Assembly (NCBI GenBank): GCA_040902195.1
Contig: JBBDXS010000011.1
Coordinates: forward strand, 96,539-160,538
Length of the DNA stretch: 64,000 nt
Direction: 5' to 3'
Source of the DNA: JBBDXS01 sp040902195
GTDB lineage: Bacteria > Chloroflexota > Dehalococcoidia > DSTF01 > RBG-16-68-14
The translations under genes were made by a program, and so were the position numbers. The notes beneath the pieces are model-generated. The model was not told where the DNA came from. It did no database searches and was given only the letters and a program-made list of their open reading frames with translations. Every line of letters starts with the position of its first letter. The first letter of the stretch is position 1. Shown here piece by piece: positions 23,912 to 33,200 of this stretch.

Positions 23912-25264
23912 CTACATAAGCCGCGCCGGATCGAACGGGGCGAGCGCCTCCGGCACGCGGTCGCTCACGATCAGGTCCGCGATCAGCTCGCCCGTAATCG
24001 GGCCGAGCAGGATGCCGTTTCGGTAGTGTCCCGTCGCGAGCGTGACGTTGTCCCAGCCCGACAGTGCCCCCAGTAGCGGCAGGCCGTCGGGCGAGCCGGG
24101 ACGCAGCCCGGCCCACGAGAAGTGCTCGCGCGCGTGGCGGAGCTGTGGCACCAGCTCGAACGCGCCGCGACGCACCTGCGCCAGCCCGCGCTGCGTCGTG
24201 CGGATGCGAAAGCCGACCTGCTCGACCGTCGATCCGGCGAAGACGAGGCCGTTCGCGCGGGGCAGGACGTAACCGCGCGGCCCCCAGACGACGGCGTGGA
24301 TCGGCGTGACCATCCGTCCCAGCGCCAGCATCTGGCCCCGGACGGGGAACACGGGCACGTGCGCGCGCAGGCGCTTCGCAATCTGGCCCGTCCACGCGCC
24401 CGCTGCCAGCACGACGCGGTCGCAGGCGAAGTCGCCGCGCGGCGTCCGCACGGCGGCCACGCGCGAGCCGCTCGTCTCGAAGCCGGTCACCGGCGCGCCC
24501 TCGACGATGCGCGCGCCGCGCTGCTTGGCCGCCCGCGTCAGCGCGAGGGTGAAGAGCTGGTTGCTGAGGTGGCCTTCGTCCGGGCAGAGCACACCGCCCA
24601 CGATGCGCTCGCTCAGGCGCGGCTCCGCGTCGCGCACCATCTGCTGGTCCAGCTCGATCAGCTCGACGCCCAGCTCCTCCCGGTAGCGCAGCCCGCGGCG
24701 AAGCTCTGCGAGCTCATCCTCTTCGAACGCGACGCGCAGGACGCCGCACATGTCCAGCTCTACATCGATGTCCGGCACGTCCTCGAGCAGGCGGTCGCGC
24801 CAGACCGGATAGCGACGGAGCCCCTCGAGCCCGAAGCGCACCAGGGGGCCAGGCCGCTGGAACTCCGCCAGCGGCGCTACGATGCCCGCTGCGGCGTTCG
24901 TCGCGGCCATCCCCGCCCGACGGCTGTCCAGCACCACAGAGGCCACTCCGCGGCGCGACAGCTCGTACGCGATGGCGCAGCCGACGATGCCCGCGCCTAC
25001 AATCACGACGGAGGCGGCGCCGGAGCCCCCGGCCTTCGAGCTTCGAGGATCGAGCTTCGAGGATCCGCCTCCAACCATCCGGACTATTTCGACGAGGTCG
25101 CCGTCATGGACGGAGGTCTCGGCGTGCTGCTTCTTCGGCACGACCTCGCCGTTGATCGCGACGGCGACCAGGCGAGCGTCGATCGCGAGCGCGCGCAGCA
25201 GTTCGAGCACGGAGAGCTCGTGCTCGAATGTGCGGGGCTTGCCGTTGATCGTGAGCGAGATCAT
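23912..25264 (-). CDS. thiO: ThiS-ThiO fusion: sulfur carrier joined to glycine oxidase
   Basis: A 450-residue fusion. Residues 1-67 are a complete ThiS ubiquitin-like sulfur carrier ending in EIVRMVGGG. Residues about 85-450 are glycine oxidase ThiO, an FAD enzyme with the VVIVGAGIVGCAIAYELSRR dinucleotide motif and the GLRPGSPDGLPLLG and TGHYRNGILLGP C-terminal blocks. ThiO makes the imine that ThiG condenses with the ThiS thiocarboxylate. A ThiS needs a free Gly-Gly end, yet here about 17 linker residues follow it. The linker DNA is a GAGCTTCGAG repeat. The start overlaps the tenI stop by 4 nt. Confidence 0.9.
   Translation of the reverse strand: MISLTINGKPRTFEHELSVLELLRALAIDARLVAVAINGEVVPKKQHAETSVHDGDLVEIVRMVGGGSSKLDPRSSKAGGSGAASVVIVGAGIVGCAIAYELSRRGVASVVLDSRRAGMAATNAAAGIVAPLAEFQRPGPLVRFGLEGLRRYPVWRDRLLEDVPDIDVELDMCGVLRVAFEEDELAELRRGLRYREELGVELIELDQQMVRDAEPRLSERIVGGVLCPDEGHLSNQLFTLALTRAAKQRGARIVEGAPVTGFETSGSRVAAVRTPRGDFACDRVVLAAGAWTGQIAKRLRAHVPVFPVRGQMLALGRMVTPIHAVVWGPRGYVLPRANGLVFAGSTVEQVGFRIRTTQRGLAQVRRGAFELVPQLRHAREHFSWAGLRPGSPDGLPLLGALSGWDNVTLATGHYRNGILLGPITGELIADLIVSDRVPEALAPFDPARLM
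25032..25065. repeat. CTTCGAG repeat forming the ThiS-ThiO linker
   Basis: GCCTTCGAGCTTCGAGGATC is followed by GAGCTTCGAGGATC: two copies of a 14-15-bp unit, in frame. They encode most of the linker between the carrier and the oxidase. Similar words occur between genes at 13725 and 53790. Confidence 0.6.
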
Positions 25265-25923
25265 CGCGCCGTGACGCCGTACGCGTCGTCGAGCGCGCGA
25301 CGGAGGTCTTCGGCCGCGCGCTGCGGGTCGTCCGCGTCCAGGATTGCGCCGATCACCGCGACGCCGTCCGCGCCCGCCTCGATCACCTCGCGTACGTTTC
25401 CGGGCCGGATGCCGCCGATCGCGATCACGGGCAGCCGGATCGCGTCCGCCACCCCGCGCACGAGCGACACGCCTGCCGGAAGCTGGCCGAGCTTCGATAC
25501 GGTCTCGAAGACCGTGCCTAAGATGACATAATCAAGGCCATCCTCCTCGGCGCGCCGGGCCGCGTCGACGCTGTGTACTGACCGCCCGACGAGGCAGTTC
25601 TCGCCGGCCAGCGCTCGCGCCGGCTTGCCGGGCAGGCCGTCCTCCGGCAGATGGACGCCGTCGGCGCCGCAGGCCAGCGCCACGTCGAGGCGGTCGTTCA
25701 CGAGCAGGAGCGCTCGGCCGCGCAGGATGGAATGCAGCGCGACGGCTGTGTGGTAAAGGCCGGTCGCGGGCAGGTCCTTCTCGCGTAGCTGGACGGCGTT
25801 TACGCCGCCCGACACGGCCAGCGAAACGACGGCCTTTATGTCGCGTCCGCGCAGGCGCGCCTCGTCCGTCACCAGCATCAGGCAGGGCGATGGCCAGCGC
25901 AGCAGGCGGGGCGGGACGGCCAT
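25261..25923 (-). CDS. tenI: Thiazole tautomerase TenI
   Basis: A 220-residue ThiE-like barrel. It carries VQLREKDL, LLVNDRLDVALACGADG and, decisively, GRSVHSVDAARRAEEDGLDY with VFETVSKLG, which matches TenI (including the His) more closely than ThiE. TenI aromatises the ThiG product to the carboxylated thiazole phosphate. The order thiG-tenI-thiSO resembles the B. subtilis tenI-thiO-thiS-thiG arrangement, and a separate thiE exists at 23225. It starts 7 nt after the thiG stop. Confidence 0.8.
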   Translation of the reverse strand: MAVPPRLLRWPSPCLMLVTDEARLRGRDIKAVVSLAVSGGVNAVQLREKDLPATGLYHTAVALHSILRGRALLLVNDRLDVALACGADGVHLPEDGLPGKPARALAGENCLVGRSVHSVDAARRAEEDGLDYVILGTVFETVSKLGQLPAGVSLVRGVADAIRLPVIAIGGIRPGNVREVIEAGADGVAVIGAILDADDPQRAAEDLRRALDDAYGVTAR

Positions 25924-25930
25924 CGGACCG

Positions 25931-26728
25931 CTAGGAGACCGGTTCGCGCCGCTTGGGCGCGGGCGTACCTTCGAGCGGGCTGCTGGCCGAGGCGTACGGT
26001 TTCCGCGCGATGCGCCCGGCAAGGTACGCCGCGCGCCCCGCCTCGACGCCGAGGCGCATCGCCTCCGCCATGCGCGGCGGGTCCTCCGCGAGCGCGACGG
26101 CGCTGTTGACGAGCACGGCGTCCGCGCCGATCTCGAGCGCGAGCGACGCGTCGGACGGCGCGCCGATGCCGGCGTCGACGACGACAGGTACGTGTGCGGT
26201 TTCGACGATAATCTTGATCTCATCGATTGTGAGCAGGCCCTGGCCGGAGCCGATCGCCGAGCCAAGCGGCATCACGGTCGCGCACCCGGCATCCTCGAGC
26301 CGTCGCGCCAGCATCGGGTCGGCGTGGATGTAGGGCAGCACGACGAAGCCGTCGTCGATCATCTGTCGCGCCGCCTCGAGCGTGTCGATGGGGTCGGGCA
26401 GCAAGTACTTCGGGTCGGGGATGACCTCCAGCTTTACCCAGTCCGAGCCTGTTAGCTCGCGACCGAGGCGCGCCGTGAACATCGCCTCCTCGACCGTCTT
26501 GCTACCCGCCGTGTTGGGCAGGACGGTGTAACGCCCCCAGTCGATGTAGTCCAGCTCGGTCTGCTTGTCCGGGTTGTCGAGGTCGAGGCGGCGGATCGCC
26601 ACCGTGACGATCTCGCAGCCGGAGGCGTCGAGCGCGGCCTTGCACAGCTCGGGGCTGGCGTACTTGCCGGTGCCCAGGATGAGCCGCGAGCGGAATCGCC
26701 TTCCCGCGATGATCAGTTCGTCTTCCAT
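25931..26728 (-). CDS. thiG: Thiazole synthase ThiG
   Basis: Builds the thiazole phosphate ring from deoxyxylulose phosphate, the glycine imine and ThiS-thiocarboxylate; 265 residues, TIM barrel. Key blocks: SRLILGTGKY, the Schiff-base Lys in WVKLEVIPDPKYLLPD, MPLGSAIGSG.G and VVVDAGIGAPSDA, and VNSAVA near the phosphate site. The C-terminal tail (about 20 residues rich in Pro/Ser/Lys) is longer than usual. The start overlaps the upstream small gene by 16 nt. Confidence 0.94.
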   Translation of the reverse strand: MEDELIIAGRRFRSRLILGTGKYASPELCKAALDASGCEIVTVAIRRLDLDNPDKQTELDYIDWGRYTVLPNTAGSKTVEEAMFTARLGRELTGSDWVKLEVIPDPKYLLPDPIDTLEAARQMIDDGFVVLPYIHADPMLARRLEDAGCATVMPLGSAIGSGQGLLTIDEIKIIVETAHVPVVVDAGIGAPSDASLALEIGADAVLVNSAVALAEDPPRMAEAMRLGVEAGRAAYLAGRIARKPYASASSPLEGTPAPKRREPVS

Positions 26729-26973
26729 TGGTCTCCTTGCTCCGCGTTCGGCGGGTCCGTCAGTTTCGAGAGGCGCGTCGCGAAGACGGCGAGCCCGATC
26801 GTGACGGCGACGCCTACGCAGGCAAGCACTGCGACGAAGGTGTCCTCCTGCATGGCAGCGATCAGCGCCAGCGCGCCGAACGCGAGCGCCATCACGCCGT
26901 ACAGGATTCGAGCGCGCTTCGGCGCGCGCCACGTGTCGGTCCACCAGTGCCAGAAGCGCGAAAACACGAACAT
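26713..26973 (-). CDS. Small two-helix membrane protein in the thiamine operon
   Basis: An 86-residue protein: a Trp-rich amphipathic start (FWHWWTDTW), two hydrophobic helices (about 28-46 and 50-67) and a polar tail. It lies between cytX and thiG, overlapping thiG by 16 nt and starting 10 nt after cytX, so it is almost certainly co-transcribed. Family not recognised. A role next to the CytX permease or as a membrane tether is speculation. Confidence 0.65.
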   Translation of the reverse strand: MFVFSRFWHWWTDTWRAPKRARILYGVMALAFGALALIAAMQEDTFVAVLACVGVAVTIGLAVFATRLSKLTDPPNAEQGDQWKTN

Positions 26974-26983
26974 CTCGCCTCTA

Positions 26984-28402
26984 TCATACCTCCGCGCTGG
27001 CCCGATCCGTGTTCGATTGCGCCTCGCCCTCTCGCAGCGCCTGCGACGCCATCGAGCCGGCCCAGTAGACGACGAACGAGACGGCGAAGCCCGGTATCGT
27101 GCCGCCGATATGCTGCATCCACGCCGGCGCCCACGACACGAAGTCAGCGTGCTCGAGCAGCCACGGCGGCTGCGCCGATAGCGCGTATACAAGGAAGCCC
27201 AGCCCCCACGCGAAGAGCCCCACGACGTTCACCCCCCAGTCGTGCCAGTAGACGCCCGCCATGCGGTAGAGCTCCGGCACGTCGTAGCGCTGCCGTCGCA
27301 CCACGTAGTAGTCCGCGATCAGGATGCCGAACACCGGCACGAAGATGCCGCCGATGAGGAACAGGAAAGTCTCGTACTGGACCAGATCGAGGCTGATGGC
27401 GACGATGATCGCGACGATGCCGACCAGCACCGCGAGCACGGAGTGCGTCAGCTTCGGCACAAGGTTCTGGATCGAGACCGCGGTCGAGTAGATGTTCGCG
27501 AACGCCTCGTCCGTTTCGCCGAAGAGCAGGACGATCAGCGCGACCCAGCCTATCGTGAGCGGCAGCATCATCTTCACCAGCGCGTCGACGAAGCCGCCGG
27601 GGTCGGTCTGGAGCGCCTGCACGTAGAGCATGCCGAGCGTGAAGAACCAGATGTTCGCGATCGCGTAGCCGGCATACGTCCCGATCGCGGCGGGGGCCGC
27701 TCGCCGCGCGAAGCGGCTGTAGTCGCCGACGAGCGGCAGCCACGAGATCGGCAGGGCGACCACGAGGTCGACGCCTTGCCAGAAGTTCGGGAAGCCGCCC
27801 GCGCCCTCCTGGTTCCAGATCGCGGACATGTCGAACTTGTAGAACAGGTAGAACGTCAGCCATGCCGCCGCCGCGACCACGACCCAGATGCCGAACTTCT
27901 GCATCCACTGGCGCACGACTACGATCGGCCCGCCCACGGCCATCGCCATGCCCACGATGCCGAAGAACAGCAGCCAGAAGTAGTACCCGCCGACATCGAA
28001 GTAGTGCTCGCTCAGCGCGCGCGCGGCCTGCGACATAATGATGATCTCGAGCGCGGCCCAGCCGACGAGCTGTAGGATGTTCAGCACCGTCGGCACGTAC
28101 GAGCCGCGGATCCCCAGGGCGGGGCGCAGCGTGACCATCGTCGGGACGCCCGTGCGCGAGCCGACGATGCCCGCGAGCGAGAGCAGGACGGTACCCAGCA
28201 GGGTGCCGACGACGATCGCAAGCAGGGCAGCCTTCGTGCTCAGACCCGGCACGAGCAGCGAGCCGGCGATCATCACGAGCAGGCTCACGGCGAGGTCGCC
28301 CCAGAGCACCGCGAAGTCAAACGGACGTAAGTTACGCTTCGCCTCGGGGACGGGCTGGATGCCCCAGTCCTCGGGCACGCGCACGGACATTCGTTCGTTC
28401 AT
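26984..28402 (-). CDS. cytX: NCS1-family permease, putative HMP transporter CytX
   Basis: A 472-residue membrane protein with about 12 helices of the nucleobase:cation symporter-1 family. Evidence includes the WGIQPVPEAKRNLRPFDFAV start, DLAVSLLVMIAGSLLVPGLS and the SWLPLVGDYSRFARR loop, which is typical of cytosine-permease relatives. Its place after a TPP riboswitch and thiD matches CytX, the proposed hydroxymethylpyrimidine importer. Cytosine or purine transport would be the alternative without this context. Confidence 0.85.
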   Translation of the reverse strand: MNERMSVRVPEDWGIQPVPEAKRNLRPFDFAVLWGDLAVSLLVMIAGSLLVPGLSTKAALLAIVVGTLLGTVLLSLAGIVGSRTGVPTMVTLRPALGIRGSYVPTVLNILQLVGWAALEIIIMSQAARALSEHYFDVGGYYFWLLFFGIVGMAMAVGGPIVVVRQWMQKFGIWVVVAAAAWLTFYLFYKFDMSAIWNQEGAGGFPNFWQGVDLVVALPISWLPLVGDYSRFARRAAPAAIGTYAGYAIANIWFFTLGMLYVQALQTDPGGFVDALVKMMLPLTIGWVALIVLLFGETDEAFANIYSTAVSIQNLVPKLTHSVLAVLVGIVAIIVAISLDLVQYETFLFLIGGIFVPVFGILIADYYVVRRQRYDVPELYRMAGVYWHDWGVNVVGLFAWGLGFLVYALSAQPPWLLEHADFVSWAPAWMQHIGGTIPGFAVSFVVYWAGSMASQALREGEAQSNTDRASAEV

Positions 28403-28488
28403 CCCGTTTCACCATCCATCTCGATCGATCTCCGTTTCCCTGCTCCTCGTTCCTGCGTTGCTACCGCCGCGCCGGCTGCCAGAAGACG

Positions 28489-28573
28489 CTGTAGGGATAG
28501 GCCTTCAGGCCTGTCCGGCCCTCTCGAAATGTCTGCGTATGGGCCGGACAGAGCCAAAGCTCTGTCCCTACAG
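28489..28573. repeat. Composite palindrome within the thiamine operon
   Basis: Outer arms CTGTAGGGA / TCCCTACAG (9 bp, perfect), middle arms GTCCGGCC.. / GGGCCGGAC and two small hairpins AGGCCTTCAGGCCT and GAGCCAAAGCTC. It lies in the 190-nt gap between thiD and cytX, so the operon transcript would contain a strong structure there. Same family as 57437. Confidence 0.65.
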
Positions 28574-28592
28574 ATCTCGTCCTCGATCAGTC

Positions 28593-29447
28593 TCATAACG
28601 CTTGTTCGTCCCACGTTCCCGGTCGAGAGGTCGGCTGCCAGAAGCGGAAGAAGTGGTGCACCGGCCCGTGTCCGTGGCCGATCGGATACGCCGACTGCAG
28701 CGCCTTCGTGACGTACGCCTTCGCCATCGCGACGGCGCCCCGAGGCGTCTCGCCGCGCGCGAGCCCCGCCGCGATCGCCGACGCGAACGTGCAGCCGGTC
28801 CCGTGCGTGCTCGTCGTCTGGACGCGCGAGGTGCTGAACTCGTGCAAGTCCGTGCCGTCGAAGAAGAGGTCGGTCACAGGGGCGTTCGGGTCGGCGCCGG
28901 GGAGCGCGTGGCCACCCTTCATCACGACCGCCTGCGCGCCCATCGCGACCAGGTCCCGCGCGCCCGCGCGCACGTCTTCCCATGTGGCGATGTGCCTGCC
29001 TAGCAGCACCTCGGCCTCGGGCAGGTTTGGCGTCAGGACGGTGCATATCGGTACCAACAGCTCGCGCAGCGCGTCGACGGCGTCCTGCCGCAGCAGCTGG
29101 TCGCCGCTCTTGGCCACCATCACGGGGTCGACGACCAGCAGTCGCAAGCCGTGCTGCTTCGCCTTCTCCGCGACGACCGCGACGGTCGCCGCGTTCGCGA
29201 GCATACCCGTCTTCGTCGCAGCGACGTCGAGGTCCGAGACGACGGCGTCGATCTGCGCGGCGACGAGCTCCGGCGGCAGCTCGAAGACCTCGCTGACGCG
29301 CTGCGTGTTCTGTGCGGTGATCGCGGTGATCGCGGACGCGCCGTAGACGCCGAGCGCGGCGAACGTCTTGAGGTCGGCCTGGATGCCGGCGCCGCCGCTG
29401 GAGTCGGAGCCGGCGATCGTCAGCGCCACGGGCGCGGTCGCCCTCAT
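28593..29447 (-). CDS. thiD: Hydroxymethylpyrimidine (phosphate) kinase ThiD
   Basis: Phosphorylates HMP and HMP-phosphate to the pyrophosphate used by ThiE; 284 residues, ribokinase fold. LTIAGSDSSGGAGIQADLK begins the protein, KTGMLAN and VDPVMVAKSG follow, LTPNLPEAEVL precedes, and the anion hole with catalytic Asp region is THGTGCTFASAIAAGLARG. It is the first gene after the TPP riboswitch. No thiC or thiF is in the window, which fits HMP salvage through CytX. Confidence 0.94.
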   Translation of the reverse strand: MRATAPVALTIAGSDSSGGAGIQADLKTFAALGVYGASAITAITAQNTQRVSEVFELPPELVAAQIDAVVSDLDVAATKTGMLANAATVAVVAEKAKQHGLRLLVVDPVMVAKSGDQLLRQDAVDALRELLVPICTVLTPNLPEAEVLLGRHIATWEDVRAGARDLVAMGAQAVVMKGGHALPGADPNAPVTDLFFDGTDLHEFSTSRVQTTSTHGTGCTFASAIAAGLARGETPRGAVAMAKAYVTKALQSAYPIGHGHGPVHHFFRFWQPTSRPGTWDEQAL

Positions 29448-29491
29448 CTCGATGGCTCCGAGATGGTTCGCTTGGTGGTGGAGGTGCCCGG

Positions 29492-29522
29492 CAACAAAAT
29501 CGCCACCGGGATGCCGGCGGCG
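29492..29522 (-). terminator. Riboswitch-linked intrinsic terminator
   Basis: On the minus strand CGCCGCCGG-CATC-CCGGTGGCG forms a 9-bp stem (one G-U) with a 4-nt loop, followed directly by ATTTTGTTG. It lies between the TPP aptamer and thiD, so it is the likely expression platform: TPP binding favours termination. Confidence 0.8.
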
Positions 29523-29533
29523 TAAATCATACG

Positions 29534-29622
29534 TCCCTTCGCTGGCATTACCCAGATCAGGTTAGGCGGTCGCCCCGATTCGGTCGAGGCCTCTCAGCCG
29601 GGCCATAGCCCCAGCTCCCGCT
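29534..29622 (-). ncRNA. TPP riboswitch (THI element)
   Basis: The minus strand shows the conserved aptamer parts in order: GCTGGGGC, then GCTGAGAGG (the CUGAGA core), and ACCTGATCTGGGTAATGCCA followed by GCGAAGGGA. It precedes thiD by about 85 nt and is followed by a terminator hairpin. It should shut off thiD-cytX-ORF86-thiG-tenI-thiSO when thiamine pyrophosphate is plentiful. Confidence 0.95.
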
Positions 29623-29646
29623 CGCTATTCGATTCGTTTTCGTAGA

Positions 29647-30075
29647 CTAACGCCGGGCGCGCGCGCCTGTCAAGGAACGTGCCGGCCGGTGGCCGTTGCG
29701 ATGCCCGTTGCGGCTCTGCGCCAGGAACTTCTTGTAGGCGAGCACTGCGCCTTCGTACTCGCCTTCCCGCGCGAGCGCGTAGTGCACGGGCACGCGATAG
29801 CGGCGGAAGAGGTTCCAGGCGCGCGCCCAGAACTGGGGCGAGTGGCCCTCGTCCGGCGTGCCGAGCCAGTGGGCCAGCTCATGGAGGAGGACGAGGCGCT
29901 GGTCGACCGGGTCGTAGCCCGCCGCCATCGAGACGCAGTTGCCGCGCCGGAAGCTATCGGCGGAGCCCGCCGACCGGCGGCGCCGGGTCTGCCGCCAGTA
30001 GATGGCAGGCGCAGGCTGGCGCCGCCGCCGCGCCACCTCCTTCACCATCCGCTCAGCCCAATCCGGCGTAGGCAC
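29647..30075 (-). CDS. SprT-like zinc metalloprotease-family protein
   Basis: A 142-residue protein with the zinc motif LLHELAHWL (HExxH) and a downstream GHSPQFWARAW block that supplies the third ligand in SprT/Spartan-like proteins. It could process DNA-protein crosslinks, but bacterial SprT function is poorly known. GTG 30075 is chosen because GGGGGAGGG lies about 9 nt upstream; an ATG at 30168 would add 31 residues. It precedes the TPP riboswitch on the same strand and is presumably a separate unit. Confidence 0.75.
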   Translation of the reverse strand: MPTPDWAERMVKEVARRRRQPAPAIYWRQTRRRRSAGSADSFRRGNCVSMAAGYDPVDQRLVLLHELAHWLGTPDEGHSPQFWARAWNLFRRYRVPVHYALAREGEYEGAVLAYKKFLAQSRNGHRNGHRPARSLTGARARR

Positions 30076-30234
30076 CGATCTAAACCCTCCCCCTCTTGAG
30101 TAACTTATGTCCAGCGAAAGCGCCAGGGTTTCGTGGCACATCCGCGTAAACAGCTCATGAAAGAACATGGCCAGGCCAGTCCGGGCAAGGCGGTCACCCT
30201 TAGTCTCGGCAGGCCAGGGACAGGGGTGGAGACG

Positions 30235-33200
30235 CTACTGGCGGGTCGCGAACTCGGTCTCGGGGGCGACCTGGTAAATCTCCGTCTCACCGGACTGGAA
30301 GACCTTCTGGAGCATGCCGCCCAGGCCCGACTGGATGTTGTCGATGCCCACGCCTGGGAAGTACAGCTTCTCGAGCGCGCCGAGGATGACGTAGCGCACG
30401 TCGTACTTCTCGAGGATGTCCTGGGCCTCGGCCGGGTCACCCGTCTTGTAGAACAGCGCGACGTCTTCCTGGCGGTTCGTAACGAGCTGCGCGAAGAGCG
30501 GACGCTGCTGACGCTGGTGGAAGTCCCAGCCGGCTACGGCTGGCAGGCCGGTGTAGATCGTGTAGCGGCTGCCCCAACGATACCCCGCTCCCGTGACACC
30601 TTCGATGATGGTCGGCGAGCCCTGGACGTTATCGCGCATCCACTGGATGCCCGCGTAGTCGTCGGCGAGGTTGACCACTCCCCCCTGCTCGCCGAACTGC
30701 GCGCCGAGCATGTAAGCCATGCCGTCGTCTGTGCGCGGCTTGATCGCGCCCGGGTTATCGAAGCGGTCCTGCACGCGCTGCGGCGTCGCCACGATCGGGT
30801 AGACGACAGCGGCGAGCAGGAAGACCGCGACGCCCGCCCCGAAGGCCGGCTGGTACCAATGCGAGAACCGGATCCGCGGTATCGGCACCCGTATCGCCGA
30901 CACCTTCGGGCGGACGACATCGAGGACGTACCACGCACCGAACGCGGCGGCAGTGGCGTACAGAAGCCAGATGTGCAGATAGAACTTGAAGACCGTGTTC
31001 ATGCGCTGGATGTCACCGTCCAGCGTGAGCAGCTCGACGGCGGCGCTGAGCAGCAGCCCGATCGCGAGTAACGAGAACACGAAGAGCTGGATGCCATCGA
31101 TAGCACGCACGCGCCGCACGCCCTGCCAGGCGAGCACGAGCAGTAGCGCCAGCCCGATTAGCGCAAACGCGACGACGGGCGTCGTATGGTGCACCGACCC
31201 TGCGTCGGTCGAGCCGGCGATCGGCTTCGGCCCGGGGGCAGGCTCGAAGATCGCGCCGAAGACGTCCCGCAGGAAGCGCTCGCCGGAGAGGCCGCGAGCG
31301 GTGAAGTTGCCCGGGGCGGCATCGAGGAACCACTGCAGCCTATCGGCCGCGACGATGCCCGCCAGTGACAAGGCGACGAACACGAGCGCCAGCGTTCCGA
31401 AGAAGCGCAGGCGGCCCATGCGACGCCAGGCCCGGCTCGACATAAAGACAACGAAGCCGCCGATCATGAAGAGCATGACGCCGAAATGCGCAAGGTACTG
31501 ATTGAGGGGCGTCGTCTCGCGGTCGGTCATCTGGCTGAAGCCTGTCGCGGGCAGTTGGTAGTTCGCCTGGAACGGATAGAACAGCAGAACGGACAGCAGC
31601 AGCAGCACAAAGCACTTGATCGCTCCGCGGCCGAGTACCGCCCAGCTATTGCGTCCTTCCATCATGCGCTCGCTAATCAGCACCGCAGCGAAGCCGACGA
31701 TCAGGAACGGCGGGTAGTCCCACGAGTTGATCCAGCGCAGCGAGCCGACGACCAGCGCCAGCACGACGACCATCCCCCAGGCCGCCCAGCGCTGGAATTG
31801 GACGCTCTCGCGCGTCAGGCGTGTCGCGTTGATAATGACGGCGGCGCCCACGGCAAGCGCTGTGACGGCGAACGGGATCGCCATCATATGGGCGTGCAGA
31901 TCGGCGAAGAGGAAGCTGAAGAACGGGAACTCCGTGATGCTGATCGTCGGCGGCATCATGCGGCTGGACGCCCAGTACCAGTCGTAGCCGAGCGGCACGC
32001 TCTGGCCATCGATGAGCTGCGCCTTCACGCCGCCGATGAGGCCCACGAGGCCTCCCAGCAGCGGCGCGTCGACGTGCCAGGGCGAGATCCTCGAGTAGTT
32101 ATCGATGAGCTGCCGCGTGCCGCCCAGGTTCCCTGCGAACATGATTAAGAACACGGTGCCTAAGCCGGCCAGCACCGGCCCTCGGGGACCGATGCGACCG
32201 CCGCCGGGTCTCCGGCGCATGAAACGGCGCGTCGTTTCGGCAAGGTTGAAGCCGAGCGAATATGCGGCGGCCACAGCGATCGCGAAGAACGTCGGCACCG
32301 CGAGGTTGAAGCCAACCTCGGGCAGGATGCCCGTGAGCTTGATGATCGTCGCCGTCAGGAACTGGCCGAAGTAGTAGTAGTTGATGTACGCGCCCGAGAA
32401 CCACGGGTCGTACGGTGGCATCTCCGTGCTGCGGATGACCGCGTTCAGGTACGCGAAGTCCATCGGCTTCTCACCGCCCCGCGCTGGGTGCCAGATGTCC
32501 GGGTTCGCGAGGCGGACGAGGTAGATCAGCAGGAACGCGACGAGAAAGAGCGACTCCCACATCAGGATCGAGCGCCAGCGCTCGCGGACGAAGTCGCGCA
32601 GGTTCTCGCGTGTCGCGTAGGCGACGAGCGAGCCGGCGAGCAGCATAAGCAGCAGCGCGACGGCTATCGTCGTCCGGCTGAAGTCGAAGGCCTTCAGGCT
32701 CGCGCCGAGCCATACGACATACCCGAGCGTCAAGAAGCCCAGCGGCTTCGAGAGCAGATAGCCGCGGTCGGGTAGTCCGCGGAACAGCAGCAGCACGATG
32801 GGCAGTACCGAAAGCGAGATGACTTCGAACACGAAGAGCCACGCCCAGAGCGGCACCTTGTTGGAGATGCTGTCCTCATCGAAGATTTCGCTGAACGTGC
32901 CGCCCTGCTGCTGCACTTTCAGGTCGTCCGGGCGCAGGAGCAGCGCGTTCTTCGCGGCTTGTTCCGGCGTCATGTTCACGCCCGGGACGAAGGAATCGGC
33001 GCCCAGCACGGCCACCGCGCGGTCGTGGCTATACGCCTGTGTCTTCTGGAAAATATAGACCGGCGGATGGTCGTAGACCGTCCACGCCTCCTCTGCGCCG
33101 ATGTCCGGTATCTCGATGCCGAGGACGCTCGGGTAGGACGTCTCCTTGTGGACGAGATCGAACCCCAGTTCGCCGCTGAACAGCGTGTCGTAGTAGCGCA

